A stretch of DNA of 64,000 nt, from the NCBI RefSeq assembly GCF_963457605.1, contig NZ_OY735139.1, positions 2,324,001 through 2,388,000 of the forward strand, given 5' to 3'. Made by a program: the position numbers and the translations under genes. Shown here one piece after another: positions 53,716-63,119 of this stretch (its first letter is position 1; each line of letters begins with the position of its first letter). A model generated the notes under the pieces. The model was not told the origin of the DNA, searched no databases, and saw only the letters and a list, made by a program, of their open reading frames with translations. Source of the DNA: an uncultured Gellertiella sp. GTDB taxonomy: Bacteria > Pseudomonadota > Alphaproteobacteria > Rhizobiales > Rhizobiaceae.

Positions 53716-55557
53716 ATGACATTCATGCAGCGGGGACTTGGCCTGGCAACGGGTCTGGCATTCTTGGGTTTTGCGACAATTCTTCCGGCCCTGGGCGCGG
53801 ATTTGCCGTGGCGCATCGGGGCCTCCTCGGCGGGTGAGCTGCGCTACAAGCCGGGCTTTCCGCATTTCGACTATGTCAATCCCGATGCCCCGAAGGGTGG
53901 CACGGTGTCGATGGCGGCCATGGGCACCTATGACACGTTCAACCCGGTGCTGACCAAGGGCGATGCGCCCGAAGGGCTTGGACTGGTGTTCGACACGCTG
54001 CTCAAATCCTCCGATGACGAGATCACCACCAGCTACGGGCTGCTGGCCGAAGGCGTTGCCTATCCCGATGATGTCTCCTTCGCCACCTTCCGGCTGCGCA
54101 AGGAGGCCAGATGGGCCGATGGCCAGCCGGTCACGCCTGAAGATGTGGTCTATTCCTTCGACAAGGCCAAGGAACTGAACATTCAGGCATCCCGCTACTA
54201 TGGCCATGTGGTGAAGGCCGAAAAGACCGGGGAGCGGGACGTCACCTTCCGCTTCGACCAGAAGAACAATCTGGAGCTTCCCAATATCCTCGGCCAGCTG
54301 ACCATCGTTCCCAAACACTGGTGGGAGGGCAAGGATGCCAAGGGCAACCCGCGCGACATCGGCCGCACCACGCTCGAACCGGTGATGGGCTCCGGCCCCT
54401 ACAGGATCGCCGCCTTTCAGCCCGGCTCCACCATCCGCTACGAATTGCGGGATGATTACTGGGGCAAGGCAATCAACGTGAATGTCGGCGAAAACAATTT
54501 CCGCACCCGCGACTTTACCTATTTCGGTGATCTCGACGTCGCCTTCGAGGCCTTCCGTTCGGGCTCGGTCAATTTCTGGACGGAAAATTCCGCCAAGCGC
54601 TGGGCGACAGCCTATGATTTCCCCGCGGTCCAGCAGGGCAGGGTGAAGCGCGAGGTGATCCCCAACGCCTATCGCAGGCAGGGCGTGATGGTCGGCTTCA
54701 TCCCCAACCTGCGCCGCCCGCAGTTTCAGAACGAAAAGCTGCGCCAGGCCCTCAATCTCGCCTTCGACTTCGAGGAACTGAACCGGACGACCTTCTTCGG
54801 CCAGTATCAGCGCGTCGACAGTTATTTCCATGGCACCGAACTGGCCTCGAAGGACCTGCCGCAGGGCAGGGAACTGGAGATCCTCACCGGCCTCAAGGAC
54901 AAGCTGCCGCCCTCCGTGTTCACCACGCCCTTCGCCAATCCCGTCGGCGGCAAGCCGGATTTGTTTCGCAACAATCTCCGTCAGGCGCTGGCCCTGCTGA
55001 AAGAGGGCGGCTACGAACTGCGCGGCAACAAGACGGTGGAGGCAAAATCCGGCGCGCCGGTGAAGTTTGAAATCCTCCTGAACGGCGAGACCCTTGCCCG
55101 TGTCGCGCTGCCCTTTGCCCAGAACCTCCGGAAGATCGGCATTGATGTCAGCGTGCGCAGCGTCGACGAGGCGCAATATACCAACCGGGTGCGCAGTTTC
55201 GATTTTGACATGATCTACAGCGGCTGGGGCGAATCTTTGCACCCCGGCAACGAACAGGCGGAATTCTGGGGTTCAAAGGCCGCGTCCCAGCAGGGGACGC
55301 AGAACTATCTCGGCATTGCCGATCCCGGCATTGACGCGCTCGTCGACAAGGTGATCTTTGCCAGGGACAGGGATGAACTGGCAGCAACGACACGGGCGCT
55401 CGACCGGGTATTGCTCGCCCACCATTATGTGGTGCCGGGCTACACGCTGCGTGCTGAGCGCTATGCTTACTGGGACCTCTTCGACCGGCCGGCGGATATG
55501 CCCTACTATTCTTCAGGCTTTCCCGATGTCTGGTGGGCGAAGGCGGCGGCGAAATAG
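53716..55557 (+). CDS. yejA: YejA-type peptide ABC transporter substrate-binding protein
   Basis: Periplasmic binding protein of an oligopeptide importer; in enterobacteria YejABEF takes up peptides and the antibiotic microcin C. The 613-residue protein has a signal peptide (about 1-31, ending PALGA), then the family-5 solute-binding fold with FPHFDYVNPDAPKGGTV, NPVLTKGDAPEGLGLVFDTL, RKEARWADGQPVTPEDVVYSF and a C-terminal GWGESLHPGNEQAEFWGS segment. First gene of yejABE-[TA]-F-ghrA on plus. Confidence 0.94.
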   Translation: MTFMQRGLGLATGLAFLGFATILPALGADLPWRIGASSAGELRYKPGFPHFDYVNPDAPKGGTVSMAAMGTYDTFNPVLTKGDAPEGLGLVFDTLLKSSDDEITTSYGLLAEGVAYPDDVSFATFRLRKEARWADGQPVTPEDVVYSFDKAKELNIQASRYYGHVVKAEKTGERDVTFRFDQKNNLELPNILGQLTIVPKHWWEGKDAKGNPRDIGRTTLEPVMGSGPYRIAAFQPGSTIRYELRDDYWGKAINVNVGENNFRTRDFTYFGDLDVAFEAFRSGSVNFWTENSAKRWATAYDFPAVQQGRVKREVIPNAYRRQGVMVGFIPNLRRPQFQNEKLRQALNLAFDFEELNRTTFFGQYQRVDSYFHGTELASKDLPQGRELEILTGLKDKLPPSVFTTPFANPVGGKPDLFRNNLRQALALLKEGGYELRGNKTVEAKSGAPVKFEILLNGETLARVALPFAQNLRKIGIDVSVRSVDEAQYTNRVRSFDFDMIYSGWGESLHPGNEQAEFWGSKAASQQGTQNYLGIADPGIDALVDKVIFARDRDELAATTRALDRVLLAHHYVVPGYTLRAERYAYWDLFDRPADMPYYSSGFPDVWWAKAAAK

Positions 55558-55711
55558 AAGTCGTGCGGCACCGGCCCTTGCCAGCCGGGCAAAGGGACGC
55601 CCAAATGCAAAACGAGCCGAATCAGAGCGGATCGGGCGGCAATGCGAGGGATGAGATGGTGAAGGACTTCACACGGGCGCCGGTCGCCCCCTCCGGAAGG
55701 GTTTTGGGCTG

Positions 55712-56812
55712 ATGGGTGGCTATATCCTGCGGCGGTTGCTGCTGATGATCCCGACGATCATCGGCATCATGGGCATTTCCTTCGCCGTCATCCAGTTTGC
55801 ACCCGGCGGGCCGGTGGAGCAGGTGATTGCCGATCTGACCGGTCAGGGCAGCAATGCCGACCAGCGGCTGAACGGCGGCGGCGGCGATCTCGTCAACCAG
55901 CAGGAAGCCGCGACGGCGGAAACCAATTCCAGATATCGCGGCGCGCAGGGGCTCGATCCGGAACTGATCGCCAAGCTTGAAAGGCAGTTCGGTTTCGACA
56001 AGCCGCCGCTCACCCGCTTTCTCGAGATGATGGGCAACTATATCCGCTTCGATTTTGGCGAGAGCTTCTTCCGCAATGCGAGCGTCATCGAGCTGATCAG
56101 GGACAAGATGCCGGTCTCGGTATCGCTCGGCGTCTGGATCCTGCTGCTGTCCTACGGGATTTCCATTCCGCTCGGCATCCGCAAGGCAGTCAGGGACGGA
56201 TCGGCCTTCGACATCTGGACCTCGGGCGTCATCATCATCGGCTATGCGGTGCCGGGCTTCCTGTTTGCCATACTGCTGGTTGTGCTGTTTGCCGGCGGCT
56301 CGTTCTTCGACTGGTTCCCGCTGCGCGGCCTGGTGTCGGACAATTTTGCCGATCTCTCCTGGTGGCAGAAGATCCTCGACTATTTCTGGCACCTGACGCT
56401 GCCGCTGGTCTCGCTGTCGCTCGCAGCCTTTGCCACCACGACGCTGCTCACCAAGAATTCCTTCATCGACGAGATCAAGAAGCAATATGTGACGACGGCG
56501 CGGGCCAAGGGCCTGTCGGAACGGCAGGTTCTCTATGGCCATGTGTTCCGCAATGCGATGCTGATCGTGATTGCCGGCTTTCCCGGCGCCTTCATTTCGG
56601 CCTTCTTCACCGGTTCGCTGCTGATCGAGAACATCTTCTCGCTCGATGGCCTCGGGCGGCTCGGCTATCTCTCGGTGGTCAAGCGCGATTATCCGATCGT
56701 CTTTGCGACGCTCTACATCTTCTCGCTGATGGGGCTTTTGGTCGGGTTGCTCTCCGACCTGATGTATACCTGGGTCGATCCGCGCATCGACTTCGACAAG
56801 AGGGATGTGTGA
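55712..56812 (+). CDS. yejB: YejB-type peptide ABC transporter permease
   Basis: Inner-membrane permease of the Yej importer, 366 residues. It starts [28 protein letters not shown], has the long periplasmic loop with [20 protein letters not shown] typical of YejB, and the EAA-type coupling region [22 protein letters not shown]. Six hydrophobic segments. The next gene begins one base after its stop. Confidence 0.95.
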   Translation: MGGYILRRLLLMIPTIIGIMGISFAVIQFAPGGPVEQVIADLTGQGSNADQRLNGGGGDLVNQQEAATAETNSRYRGAQGLDPELIAKLERQFGFDKPPLTRFLEMMGNYIRFDFGESFFRNASVIELIRDKMPVSVSLGVWILLLSYGISIPLGIRKAVRDGSAFDIWTSGVIIIGYAVPGFLFAILLVVLFAGGSFFDWFPLRGLVSDNFADLSWWQKILDYFWHLTLPLVSLSLAAFATTTLLTKNSFIDEIKKQYVTTARAKGLSERQVLYGHVFRNAMLIVIAGFPGAFISAFFTGSLLIENIFSLDGLGRLGYLSVVKRDYPIVFATLYIFSLMGLLVGLLSDLMYTWVDPRIDFDKRDV

Positions 56813-56813
56813 G

Positions 56814-57968
56814 ATGGACACGTCTCTGGATGCTTCCCGCAACGGCGCTGAGGCGGAAGCCGCACCGCGAAAGGGCCTGCTGTCGCCGATCAATCGCAGG
56901 CGCTGGCAGAATTTCAAGGCAAACCGGCGCGGCTACTGGTCGCTCTGGCTGTTCCTTGTGCTGTTCCTCCTCAGTCTCGGTTCCGATTTCATCGCCAATG
57001 ACCGTCCCCTGCTGGTCTCCTACAAGGGCGAGTTGCTGGCACCTGTCTTCACCGATTATCCGGAGGAGAAATTCGGCGGCTTCCTGGCCGAGACCGACTA
57101 TCGCTCGGACTATGTCACGCAGGAAATCAACGCCAATGGCTGGATGATCTGGCCGCCGATCCACTATTCCTACCAGACCGTCAATTCCAGCATTCCCCAT
57201 TCCGCCCCGACGGCACCGTTCTGGACGATGTCGAAGGAGGAGCGCTGCTCGGCCTATCCGCTTGGAACGGATGATCCCGGCTGCAATCTTGGCAATCTCA
57301 ACTGGCTCGGCACCGACGACCAGGCCCGGGACGTGGTGGCGCGAATGCTTTACGGCTTCCGGATATCGGTGCTGTTCGGCCTGATCCTGACCATCTGCTC
57401 CGCCGTGATCGGCGTGACGGCAGGCGCGATCCAGGGCTATTTCGGCGGCTGGACCGATCTGATCCTGCAACGGGTGATCGAGATCTGGTCCTCGATGCCG
57501 GTGCTTTACATCCTCTTGATCATCGCGGCGATCCTGCCGCCCGGCTTCTTCGTGCTGCTCGGCATCATGCTGCTGTTTTCCTGGGTGAGCTTCGTCGGGA
57601 TTGTCCGGGCCGAGTTCCTGCGGGCCCGCAATTTCGAATATGTCCGGGCCGCCCGGGCGCTCGGGGTCAACAACCGCACCATCATGTGGCGGCATCTCCT
57701 GCCCAATGCCATGGTGGCAACCCTGACCTTCCTGCCCTTCATCCTCTCGGGCTCGATTGCCACGCTGACCTCGCTCGATTTCCTCGGTTTCGGCATGCCG
57801 CCCGGCTCGCCATCCCTCGGCGAACTGATCGCGCAGGGCAAGAACAACCTGCAAGCCCCCTGGCTCGGCCTCACCGCTTTCTTCACCATGATGATCATGC
57901 TGTCGCTGCTGATCTTCATCGGCGAAGCCGTCCGCGATGCCTTCGATCCGCGCAAGACATTCCGGTGA
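56814..57968 (+). CDS. yejE: YejE-type peptide ABC transporter permease
   Basis: Second permease of the Yej importer, 384 residues. N-terminal cytosolic segment, first helix YWSLWLFLVLFLLSLGSDF, then LGTDDQARDVVARMLYGFRISVLFGL, the coupling motif RAARALGVNNRTIMWRHLLPNAM and LDFLGFGMPPGSPSLGELIAQG, characteristic of this family. The ATG at 56814 is preferred over 56805, which would overlap yejB. In normal operons yejF would follow directly; here a toxin-antitoxin-like pair comes first. Confidence 0.95.
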   Translation: MDTSLDASRNGAEAEAAPRKGLLSPINRRRWQNFKANRRGYWSLWLFLVLFLLSLGSDFIANDRPLLVSYKGELLAPVFTDYPEEKFGGFLAETDYRSDYVTQEINANGWMIWPPIHYSYQTVNSSIPHSAPTAPFWTMSKEERCSAYPLGTDDPGCNLGNLNWLGTDDQARDVVARMLYGFRISVLFGLILTICSAVIGVTAGAIQGYFGGWTDLILQRVIEIWSSMPVLYILLIIAAILPPGFFVLLGIMLLFSWVSFVGIVRAEFLRARNFEYVRAARALGVNNRTIMWRHLLPNAMVATLTFLPFILSGSIATLTSLDFLGFGMPPGSPSLGELIAQGKNNLQAPWLGLTAFFTMMIMLSLLIFIGEAVRDAFDPRKTFR

Positions 57969-58031
57969 TGGATGCAATCGGGGGGAAGACGCGTTATGTT
58001 TGGCTCATCCGCTCTCGACAGGAGAACCCCG

Positions 58032-58307
58032 ATGAACAAGACCGTGCGTGACCATTACCCCGCATCCCGGCTTCCCGCAGACCTGCGCGACGGCATTCCT
58101 GAGGGTGCCGAGGTCATCGTTACGGTCGAAGTCAGGGAGAACCGCACCCATCCGGGCTTTCCACCGGAGCCGGAACGCAAACCGGTGACGGCCGAAGAAC
58201 TCCGGGAGTCGCTGACGCGTTTCAAGCAATCACCGGATTTCCGGGAAGCGACGGATGATCCCGTTCAGCGCATCCGCGCCTTGCGGGATGAATGGGATCA
58301 TCGATGA
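58032..58307 (+). CDS. antitoxin-like protein of a PIN-toxin pair
   Basis: A 91-residue acidic/basic mixed protein. Residues 1-35 (YPASRLPADLRDGIPEGAEVIVTVEV) resemble the short beta-strand DNA-binding N-termini of type II antitoxins, and the C-terminal half is charged and helical (VTAEELRESLTRFKQ, DPVQRIRALRDEWDHR), as expected for a toxin-binding tail. The stop overlaps the PIN gene's ATG by four bases (ATGA), standard antitoxin-toxin order. It sits inside the yej operon, 63 bases after yejE. Family name not certain. Confidence 0.7.
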   Translation: MNKTVRDHYPASRLPADLRDGIPEGAEVIVTVEVRENRTHPGFPPEPERKPVTAEELRESLTRFKQSPDFREATDDPVQRIRALRDEWDHR

Positions 58308-58615
58308 AGATCTACGTCGATGCGAACATTCTGTCCGGCGAGACCCCCATCTCGGTCAGCCCTCTGACGCGCTCCATCTATCGTCTGTCCGCCCGCCTGA
58401 GAGCCACAAACAACAGCCTCAAGCTTCCGGATGCGCTGTATATTGCGACAGCGCGCAGCATCGGGTGCACACATTTTCTGACAGCAGATGATGGTGTCAA
58501 CGACGTCATTCTGAAGAGATTCGAAGCAACGGACGAAAGTCTTGCACCTCCGCTTGCCATCATCCGCCCCGACCTCCCCACCCTCGACAGCCTCCTGAAA
58601 AGTCCCGCCCCATGA
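58304..58615 (+). pseudogene. internally deleted PIN-domain (VapC-like) toxin
   Basis: A 103-residue product. It begins MKIYVDANIL, the usual PIN first strand with its catalytic Asp, but jumps at once to SVSPLTRSIYRLSARLRA and LKLPDALYIATA, which belong to the second half of VapC-like toxins, then CTHFLTADDGV. Roughly 45 central residues of the normal 130-140, including the conserved Glu, are missing without breaking the frame. Three of the four acidic residues remain. It is probably catalytically dead, though short PIN variants cannot be excluded. Its stop overlaps the yejF ATG by four bases. Confidence 0.65.
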
Positions 58616-60237
58616 CCGAACCCCTTCTTTCCGTGCGTGATCTTTCGGTGGCCTTTCATCAGGGCGGGCGAACCTCGCTGGCGGTGGACCACGTCTCCTT
58701 CGACATCCACAAGGGCGAGGTGGTGGCGCTGGTGGGCGAATCCGGGTCCGGCAAGTCTGTCTCGGCCAATTCCGTGCTGCGGCTGTTGCCCTATCCCTCG
58801 GCAAGCCACCCGTCGGGCGAGATCCTGTTCAATGGCCGGGACCTGCTGAAGGCTTCGGAGGCGGAACTGCGCTCCGTGCGTGGCAACGACATTACCATGA
58901 TCTTCCAGGAGCCGATGACCTCGCTCAATCCGCTGCACACGATCGAGCAGCAGATCGCCGAAATCCTCGCCCTGCACCAGAAGATGGAGGGGGCGGCTGC
59001 CCGGGCCCGCATTCTGGAACTCCTGGCGCAGGTCGGCATCCGCGAGCCGGAAAAGCGGCTTTCGGCCTATCCGCATGAATTGTCCGGCGGCCAGCGTCAG
59101 CGGGTGATGATTGCCATGGCACTGGCCAACCGGCCCGAACTGCTGATCGCCGACGAGCCGACCACGGCGCTGGATGTCACGGTGCAGGCGCAGATCCTCG
59201 AACTGCTTGCCCGGCTGAAGCGCGAGCACGGCATGTCGATGCTGTTCATCACCCACGACCTCGACATTGTCCGCAAATTCGCCGACCGGGTCTGCGTGAT
59301 GACCGGGGGCAGGATCGTCGAGAGCGGGCCTGTCGAGGCCATCTTTGAACATCCGCAGCATGCCTATACCCGGCATCTGCTGGCCTCCGAACCGAAGGGC
59401 GAGCCGCCGGTGGCGGATGCGTCGAAGCCCGTTGTCATCGAGGGCGAGAATGTTCGCGTCTGGTTCCCGATCAAGTCGGGGTTCCTGCGCCGTGTCGTCG
59501 ATCACGTCAAGGCGGTGGACGATGTCAGCGTGACGCTGCGCGCCGGACAGACGCTCGGAATCGTCGGTGAATCCGGATCGGGGAAGACGACGCTGGGGCT
59601 GGCGCTGACCCGGCTGATCTCCAGCAAGGGGCGGATTGCCTTTGCCGGAACCGATATCGGCAACCATTCCTTCTCCGCCATGCGGCCGCTGCGGCGTCAC
59701 ATGCAGATCGTGTTTCAGGACCCCTATGGGTCGCTGAGCCCGAGGATGAGCATTTCCGACATCATCGCCGAGGGCCTGCGGGTGCATGAGCCCGAACTGA
59801 ACGCGGCGGCGCGCGACAGGCGGGTGGCCGAAGCGCTGGAGGAAGTCGGGCTCGATGCGGCGACCCGCTGGCGTTACCCGCATGAATTTTCCGGTGGCCA
59901 GCGGCAACGCGTCGCCATTGCCCGGGCGATGGTGCTGAAGCCGCGCTTCGTGATGCTGGACGAACCCACCTCGGCGCTCGACAAGAGTGTCCAGGCCCAG
60001 GTGGTCGATCTCTTGCGCGACCTCCAGGCAAGGCACAATCTCGCCTATCTCTTCATCAGCCATGACCTGAAGGTGGTGAAGGCGCTTGCCAATGATATCG
60101 TGGTGATGCGCGCCGGAAAGGTGGTCGAGCAGGGCCCGGCTGCCGCCCTGTTTGCCACCCCGCAGGATCCCTATACCATCAAGCTGCTGGCGGCTGCCTT
60201 TGATCTCAAGGCAGTCAAGACGCCCGTACCGGCCTGA
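58612..60237 (+). CDS. yejF: YejF-type peptide ABC transporter ATPase
   Basis: A 541-residue protein with two ABC ATPase domains fused in tandem. First domain: [40 protein letters not shown]; second: [42 protein letters not shown]. Both sites look catalytically intact, and the double structure is typical of YejF. Its ATG overlaps the stop of the shortened PIN gene by four bases (ATGA), so its translation may depend on ribosomes coming from that gene. Confidence 0.95.
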   Translation: MTEPLLSVRDLSVAFHQGGRTSLAVDHVSFDIHKGEVVALVGESGSGKSVSANSVLRLLPYPSASHPSGEILFNGRDLLKASEAELRSVRGNDITMIFQEPMTSLNPLHTIEQQIAEILALHQKMEGAAARARILELLAQVGIREPEKRLSAYPHELSGGQRQRVMIAMALANRPELLIADEPTTALDVTVQAQILELLARLKREHGMSMLFITHDLDIVRKFADRVCVMTGGRIVESGPVEAIFEHPQHAYTRHLLASEPKGEPPVADASKPVVIEGENVRVWFPIKSGFLRRVVDHVKAVDDVSVTLRAGQTLGIVGESGSGKTTLGLALTRLISSKGRIAFAGTDIGNHSFSAMRPLRRHMQIVFQDPYGSLSPRMSISDIIAEGLRVHEPELNAAARDRRVAEALEEVGLDAATRWRYPHEFSGGQRQRVAIARAMVLKPRFVMLDEPTSALDKSVQAQVVDLLRDLQARHNLAYLFISHDLKVVKALANDIVVMRAGKVVEQGPAAALFATPQDPYTIKLLAAAFDLKAVKTPVPA

Positions 60238-60265
60238 AACCCGAACAAGAGCAAGAGCAAGAGCG

Positions 60266-61222
60266 ATGTCCCTCAGCCCCGTTGTCATTGACCTGAAATT
60301 CGATGCCCTGAGCGTCGCCCGTTCACTGGAGCGCGCCTTTCCCGGCCGCGGGAAGATCAACATGGCCGACCCCGCCAACCGGGGCCGGGTGGTGCCGGGG
60401 GCGGCCTATTGCGTGTTGTGGAACCCCGACCATGACCTTTTCCAGCGCATGCCGGACCTGAAGGTGATCTTTTCGGGCGGGGCGGGCGTTGACCGTATCC
60501 TTCAGGTGCCGACCCTGCCGGATGTGCCGATCGTCCGCTTTGTCGATCCGACCCTCACCAACCGGATGAGCGAATGGGCCGTGCTGCAATGCCTGTCACA
60601 GCTGCGCCAGACGCTTGCCTATGCCGAGATGCAGGCGCGCCGCCAGTGGCGCGAACTGATCCAGCCGGAGGCCTCGGAACTCACCGTCGGCATCATGGGG
60701 CTCGGCGTGCTTGGCCTCGATGCTGCCCGCAAGCTGAAGATGATGGGCTTCAACACCATCGGCTGGTCGCGCACGAAGAAACAGGTCGACGGCATGGAAA
60801 CTTTTGACGCTGCCGGTCTGGACAGCTTTCTGGGCAAGACGGACATCCTGCTCGGTCTGCTGCCGCTCACCCCCGAGACCACAGGCATCTACAACGCCGC
60901 GCTGTTTTCCAAACTTCGGCAGGGCGGCGCGCTCGGCCAGCCCGTCTTCATCAATGGCGGACGCGGCGGCAGCCAGGTGGAGGCGGACCTGATCCGGGCA
61001 CTCACCGATGGCACCCTGCGTTCTGCCTCGCTTGACGTGTTCGAGACCGAACCCTTGCCCGCGACAAGCCCGCTCTGGGGCCTGAAAAACGTCATCATCA
61101 CGCCCCATGCGGCGGCGGCCTCCGACGAGCGGGCGCTGTTTCGCCATGTGGAGGCGCAGATCGCGCGCCATGAAAGCGGCCTGCCGCTGGAAAATGTCGT
61201 GGATCGCGGGCGCGGCTATTGA
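60266..61222 (+). CDS. ghrA: glyoxylate/hydroxypyruvate reductase A
   Basis: D-2-hydroxyacid dehydrogenase of the GhrA branch, 318 residues, reducing glyoxylate and hydroxypyruvate with NAD(P)H. Motifs: LKVIFSGGAGVDRIL, the Rossmann loop GIMGLGVLGLDAARKLKMMGF, FINGGRGGSQVE with the catalytic Arg, DVFETEPLP (Glu) and ITPHAAAAS (His). The ribosome-binding region consists of three CAAGAG hexamers (60246-60263) just before the ATG. Likely end of the yej transcript. Confidence 0.92.
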   Translation: MSLSPVVIDLKFDALSVARSLERAFPGRGKINMADPANRGRVVPGAAYCVLWNPDHDLFQRMPDLKVIFSGGAGVDRILQVPTLPDVPIVRFVDPTLTNRMSEWAVLQCLSQLRQTLAYAEMQARRQWRELIQPEASELTVGIMGLGVLGLDAARKLKMMGFNTIGWSRTKKQVDGMETFDAAGLDSFLGKTDILLGLLPLTPETTGIYNAALFSKLRQGGALGQPVFINGGRGGSQVEADLIRALTDGTLRSASLDVFETEPLPATSPLWGLKNVIITPHAAAASDERALFRHVEAQIARHESGLPLENVVDRGRGY

Positions 61223-61338
61223 GCGACCGGGGCCATTTTCATCGGTATGCCTGTTCAAGGCTGGACAAGGCCCGTCCTTTTCCCAATAAGATCGATTTAA
61301 ACATGTTCCGGGCCGTCACGGCTGTGCAAGTGGAGAGG

Positions 61339-61356
61339 AACCGGCAACAGCCGGTT
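61339..61356 (+). promoter_or_regulatory. hairpin touching the pncB ribosome-binding site
   Basis: AACCGGC and GCCGGTT pair over 7 bp with loop AACA, ending two bases before the GAGGG ribosome-binding site (61358-61362) of pncB. It might affect translation initiation or be a protein-binding palindrome. Confidence 0.35.
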
Positions 61357-61367
61357 TGAGGGATGTC

Positions 61368-62672
61368 ATGACCAAGACCGATCTTGCAAGCCGGGTCTAT
61401 AACCACACCTGGAAACTCGATCCGATCATCCGCAGCCTGATCGACACGGACTTCTACAAGCTCCTGATGCTGCAGATGATCTGGAAGCTTTATCCCGGGG
61501 TCAACGCCACCTTTTCGCTGATCAACCGCACCACCTCGGTGCGGCTTGCCGACGATATCGACGAGCATGAATTGCGCGAACAACTCGACCATGCCCGCAC
61601 CGTCCGGCTGTCGAAAAAGGAAGCGATCTGGCTGGCGGGTAATACCTTCTATGGCCGCAACCAGATTTTCGAGCCGGAATTCCTCGCCTGGCTGGCCGCC
61701 TTCCGCCTGCCGGACTACGAGCTTCACCGCCAGGACGGGCAATTCGTGCTGAGCTTCCACGGCAAATGGATGGAAACCAGCATGTGGGAGATTCCGGCGC
61801 TGGCCATCATCAACGAGTTGCGCTCGCGCGCCGCGATGAAGGCGCTCGGCCAGTTCACGCTCGATGTGCTCTATGCCCGGGCCAAGGCCAAGATGTGGGC
61901 GAAGGTTGAGCGGCTGCGCACCCTTCCGGGCCTGCGCATTTCCGATTTCGGCACCCGACGCCGCCATTCCTTTCTCTGGCAGCGCTGGTGCGTGGAAGCG
62001 CTGAAGGAAGGCATCGGCGAGGCCTTTACCGGCACCAGCAATGTCAAGCTGGCGATGGACAGCGATCTGGAAGCCGTCGGCACCAATGCGCATGAACTGC
62101 CGATGGTGGCCGCCGCCCTGGCCGAAAACGATGCCGAGCTTGCCGATGCCCCCTACAAGGTCCTGCAGGACTGGAAGCGGCTTTACGGCGGCAATCTGCT
62201 GATCGTGCTGCCGGATGCCTATGGCACCGCGCATTTTCTGCGCCATGCACCGGACTGGGTGGCGGACTGGACGGGTTTTCGCCCGGACAGCGCACCGCCG
62301 ATTGAAGGCGGCGAGAAGATCATCGACTGGTGGCAGAAGACGGGCCGTGATCCGCGCGAGAAGCTGCTGATCTTTTCCGACGGGCTGGATGTCGACGCGA
62401 TCATCGCCACCTACCGGCATTTCGAGGGCAGGGTGCGGATGAGCTTCGGCTGGGGCACCAATCTCACCAATGATTTTGCCGGTTGTGCGCCTGCCGAAAT
62501 CGCCGGCCTGAAGCCGATCTCGATAGTCTGCAAGGTGGTCGATGCCAATGGCCGCCCGGCGGTCAAACTTTCCGACAATCCGAAAAAGGCGACGGGCGAG
62601 CCCGCCGAAGTCGAGCGCTACCTGAAATTCTTCGGCAGCGAGGATCGGGTGGTGCAGGAGGTGCTGGTCTGA
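61368..62672 (+). CDS. pncB: nicotinate phosphoribosyltransferase
   Basis: NAD salvage enzyme that joins nicotinate to PRPP with ATP. The 434-residue protein shows [20 protein letters not shown], the phosphorylatable His in [34 protein letters not shown] and a C-terminal [16 protein letters not shown] lies five bases before the ATG at 61368; an earlier TTG four codons upstream is unlikely. It ends three bases before the convergent ArsC-like gene. Confidence 0.96.
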   Translation: MTKTDLASRVYNHTWKLDPIIRSLIDTDFYKLLMLQMIWKLYPGVNATFSLINRTTSVRLADDIDEHELREQLDHARTVRLSKKEAIWLAGNTFYGRNQIFEPEFLAWLAAFRLPDYELHRQDGQFVLSFHGKWMETSMWEIPALAIINELRSRAAMKALGQFTLDVLYARAKAKMWAKVERLRTLPGLRISDFGTRRRHSFLWQRWCVEALKEGIGEAFTGTSNVKLAMDSDLEAVGTNAHELPMVAAALAENDAELADAPYKVLQDWKRLYGGNLLIVLPDAYGTAHFLRHAPDWVADWTGFRPDSAPPIEGGEKIIDWWQKTGRDPREKLLIFSDGLDVDAIIATYRHFEGRVRMSFGWGTNLTNDFAGCAPAEIAGLKPISIVCKVVDANGRPAVKLSDNPKKATGEPAEVERYLKFFGSEDRVVQEVLV

Positions 62673-62675
62673 GGA

Positions 62676-63026
62676 TCAGCCAAGAAACGCCGCATAGGCC
62701 TCGGGCCTGAAACCGACGATGCTTTCGCCCGAGGGCTTGACCAGAACCGGACGCTTGATCATCGAGGGTTGGGCAAGCATCAGGGCAATCGCCTTTTGCG
62801 CATCCAGATCCGCCTTGCGCGTGGCGTCCAGCGCCCGGAAGGTCGTACCCTGGCGGTTCAGCACCGTATCCCAGCCATGGGTCTCCACCCAGCCGAAAAG
62901 GGTCTCGCGCTCGATGCCCGCCAGCTTGTAATCGTGAAAGGTGGCGTCGTGGCCTGCCGCCGACAGCCAGGCGCGGGCCTTCTTCATCGTGTCGCAGGTC
63001 TTGATGCCATAGATGGTGAGCGGCAT
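62676..63026 (-). CDS. ArsC/Spx (YffB-like) family protein
   Basis: A 116-residue thioredoxin-fold protein of the ArsC/Spx superfamily, YffB-type. The N-terminal active site reads GIKTCDTMKKARAWL with a single Cys (CDTM), which is the YffB/Spx-related pattern rather than CxxC; PVLVKPSG near residue 95 is the cis-Pro region. Such proteins may reduce glutathione mixed disulfides; true arsenate reductase activity is unlikely with no ars genes nearby. The start MPLTIYGIKTCD matches the family. Confidence 0.85.
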   Translation of the reverse strand: MPLTIYGIKTCDTMKKARAWLSAAGHDATFHDYKLAGIERETLFGWVETHGWDTVLNRQGTTFRALDATRKADLDAQKAIALMLAQPSMIKRPVLVKPSGESIVGFRPEAYAAFLG

Positions 63027-63119
63027 GGGCGGGCTCTTTGCAGGCGGAAATCGTAACAAGGCAGGTAACCAGGGTCCGCCCGGGCATGGCCCGGACGGAG
63101 ATTGGCAAGATGGCCGGTA

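Noticed and set aside
53500-55242. Long minus-strand open frame opposite yejA
   Set aside because: yejA has a signal peptide and complete solute-binding fold; the antisense frame has no recognisable motif.
58304-58615. Reading the PIN gene as an intact VapC toxin
   Set aside because: The product is about 30-40 residues too short and lacks the central region with the conserved Glu, although the ends match.
62676-63026. Annotation as a true arsenate reductase
   Set aside because: No ars genes are nearby and the CDTM active site fits the YffB/Spx-related group.
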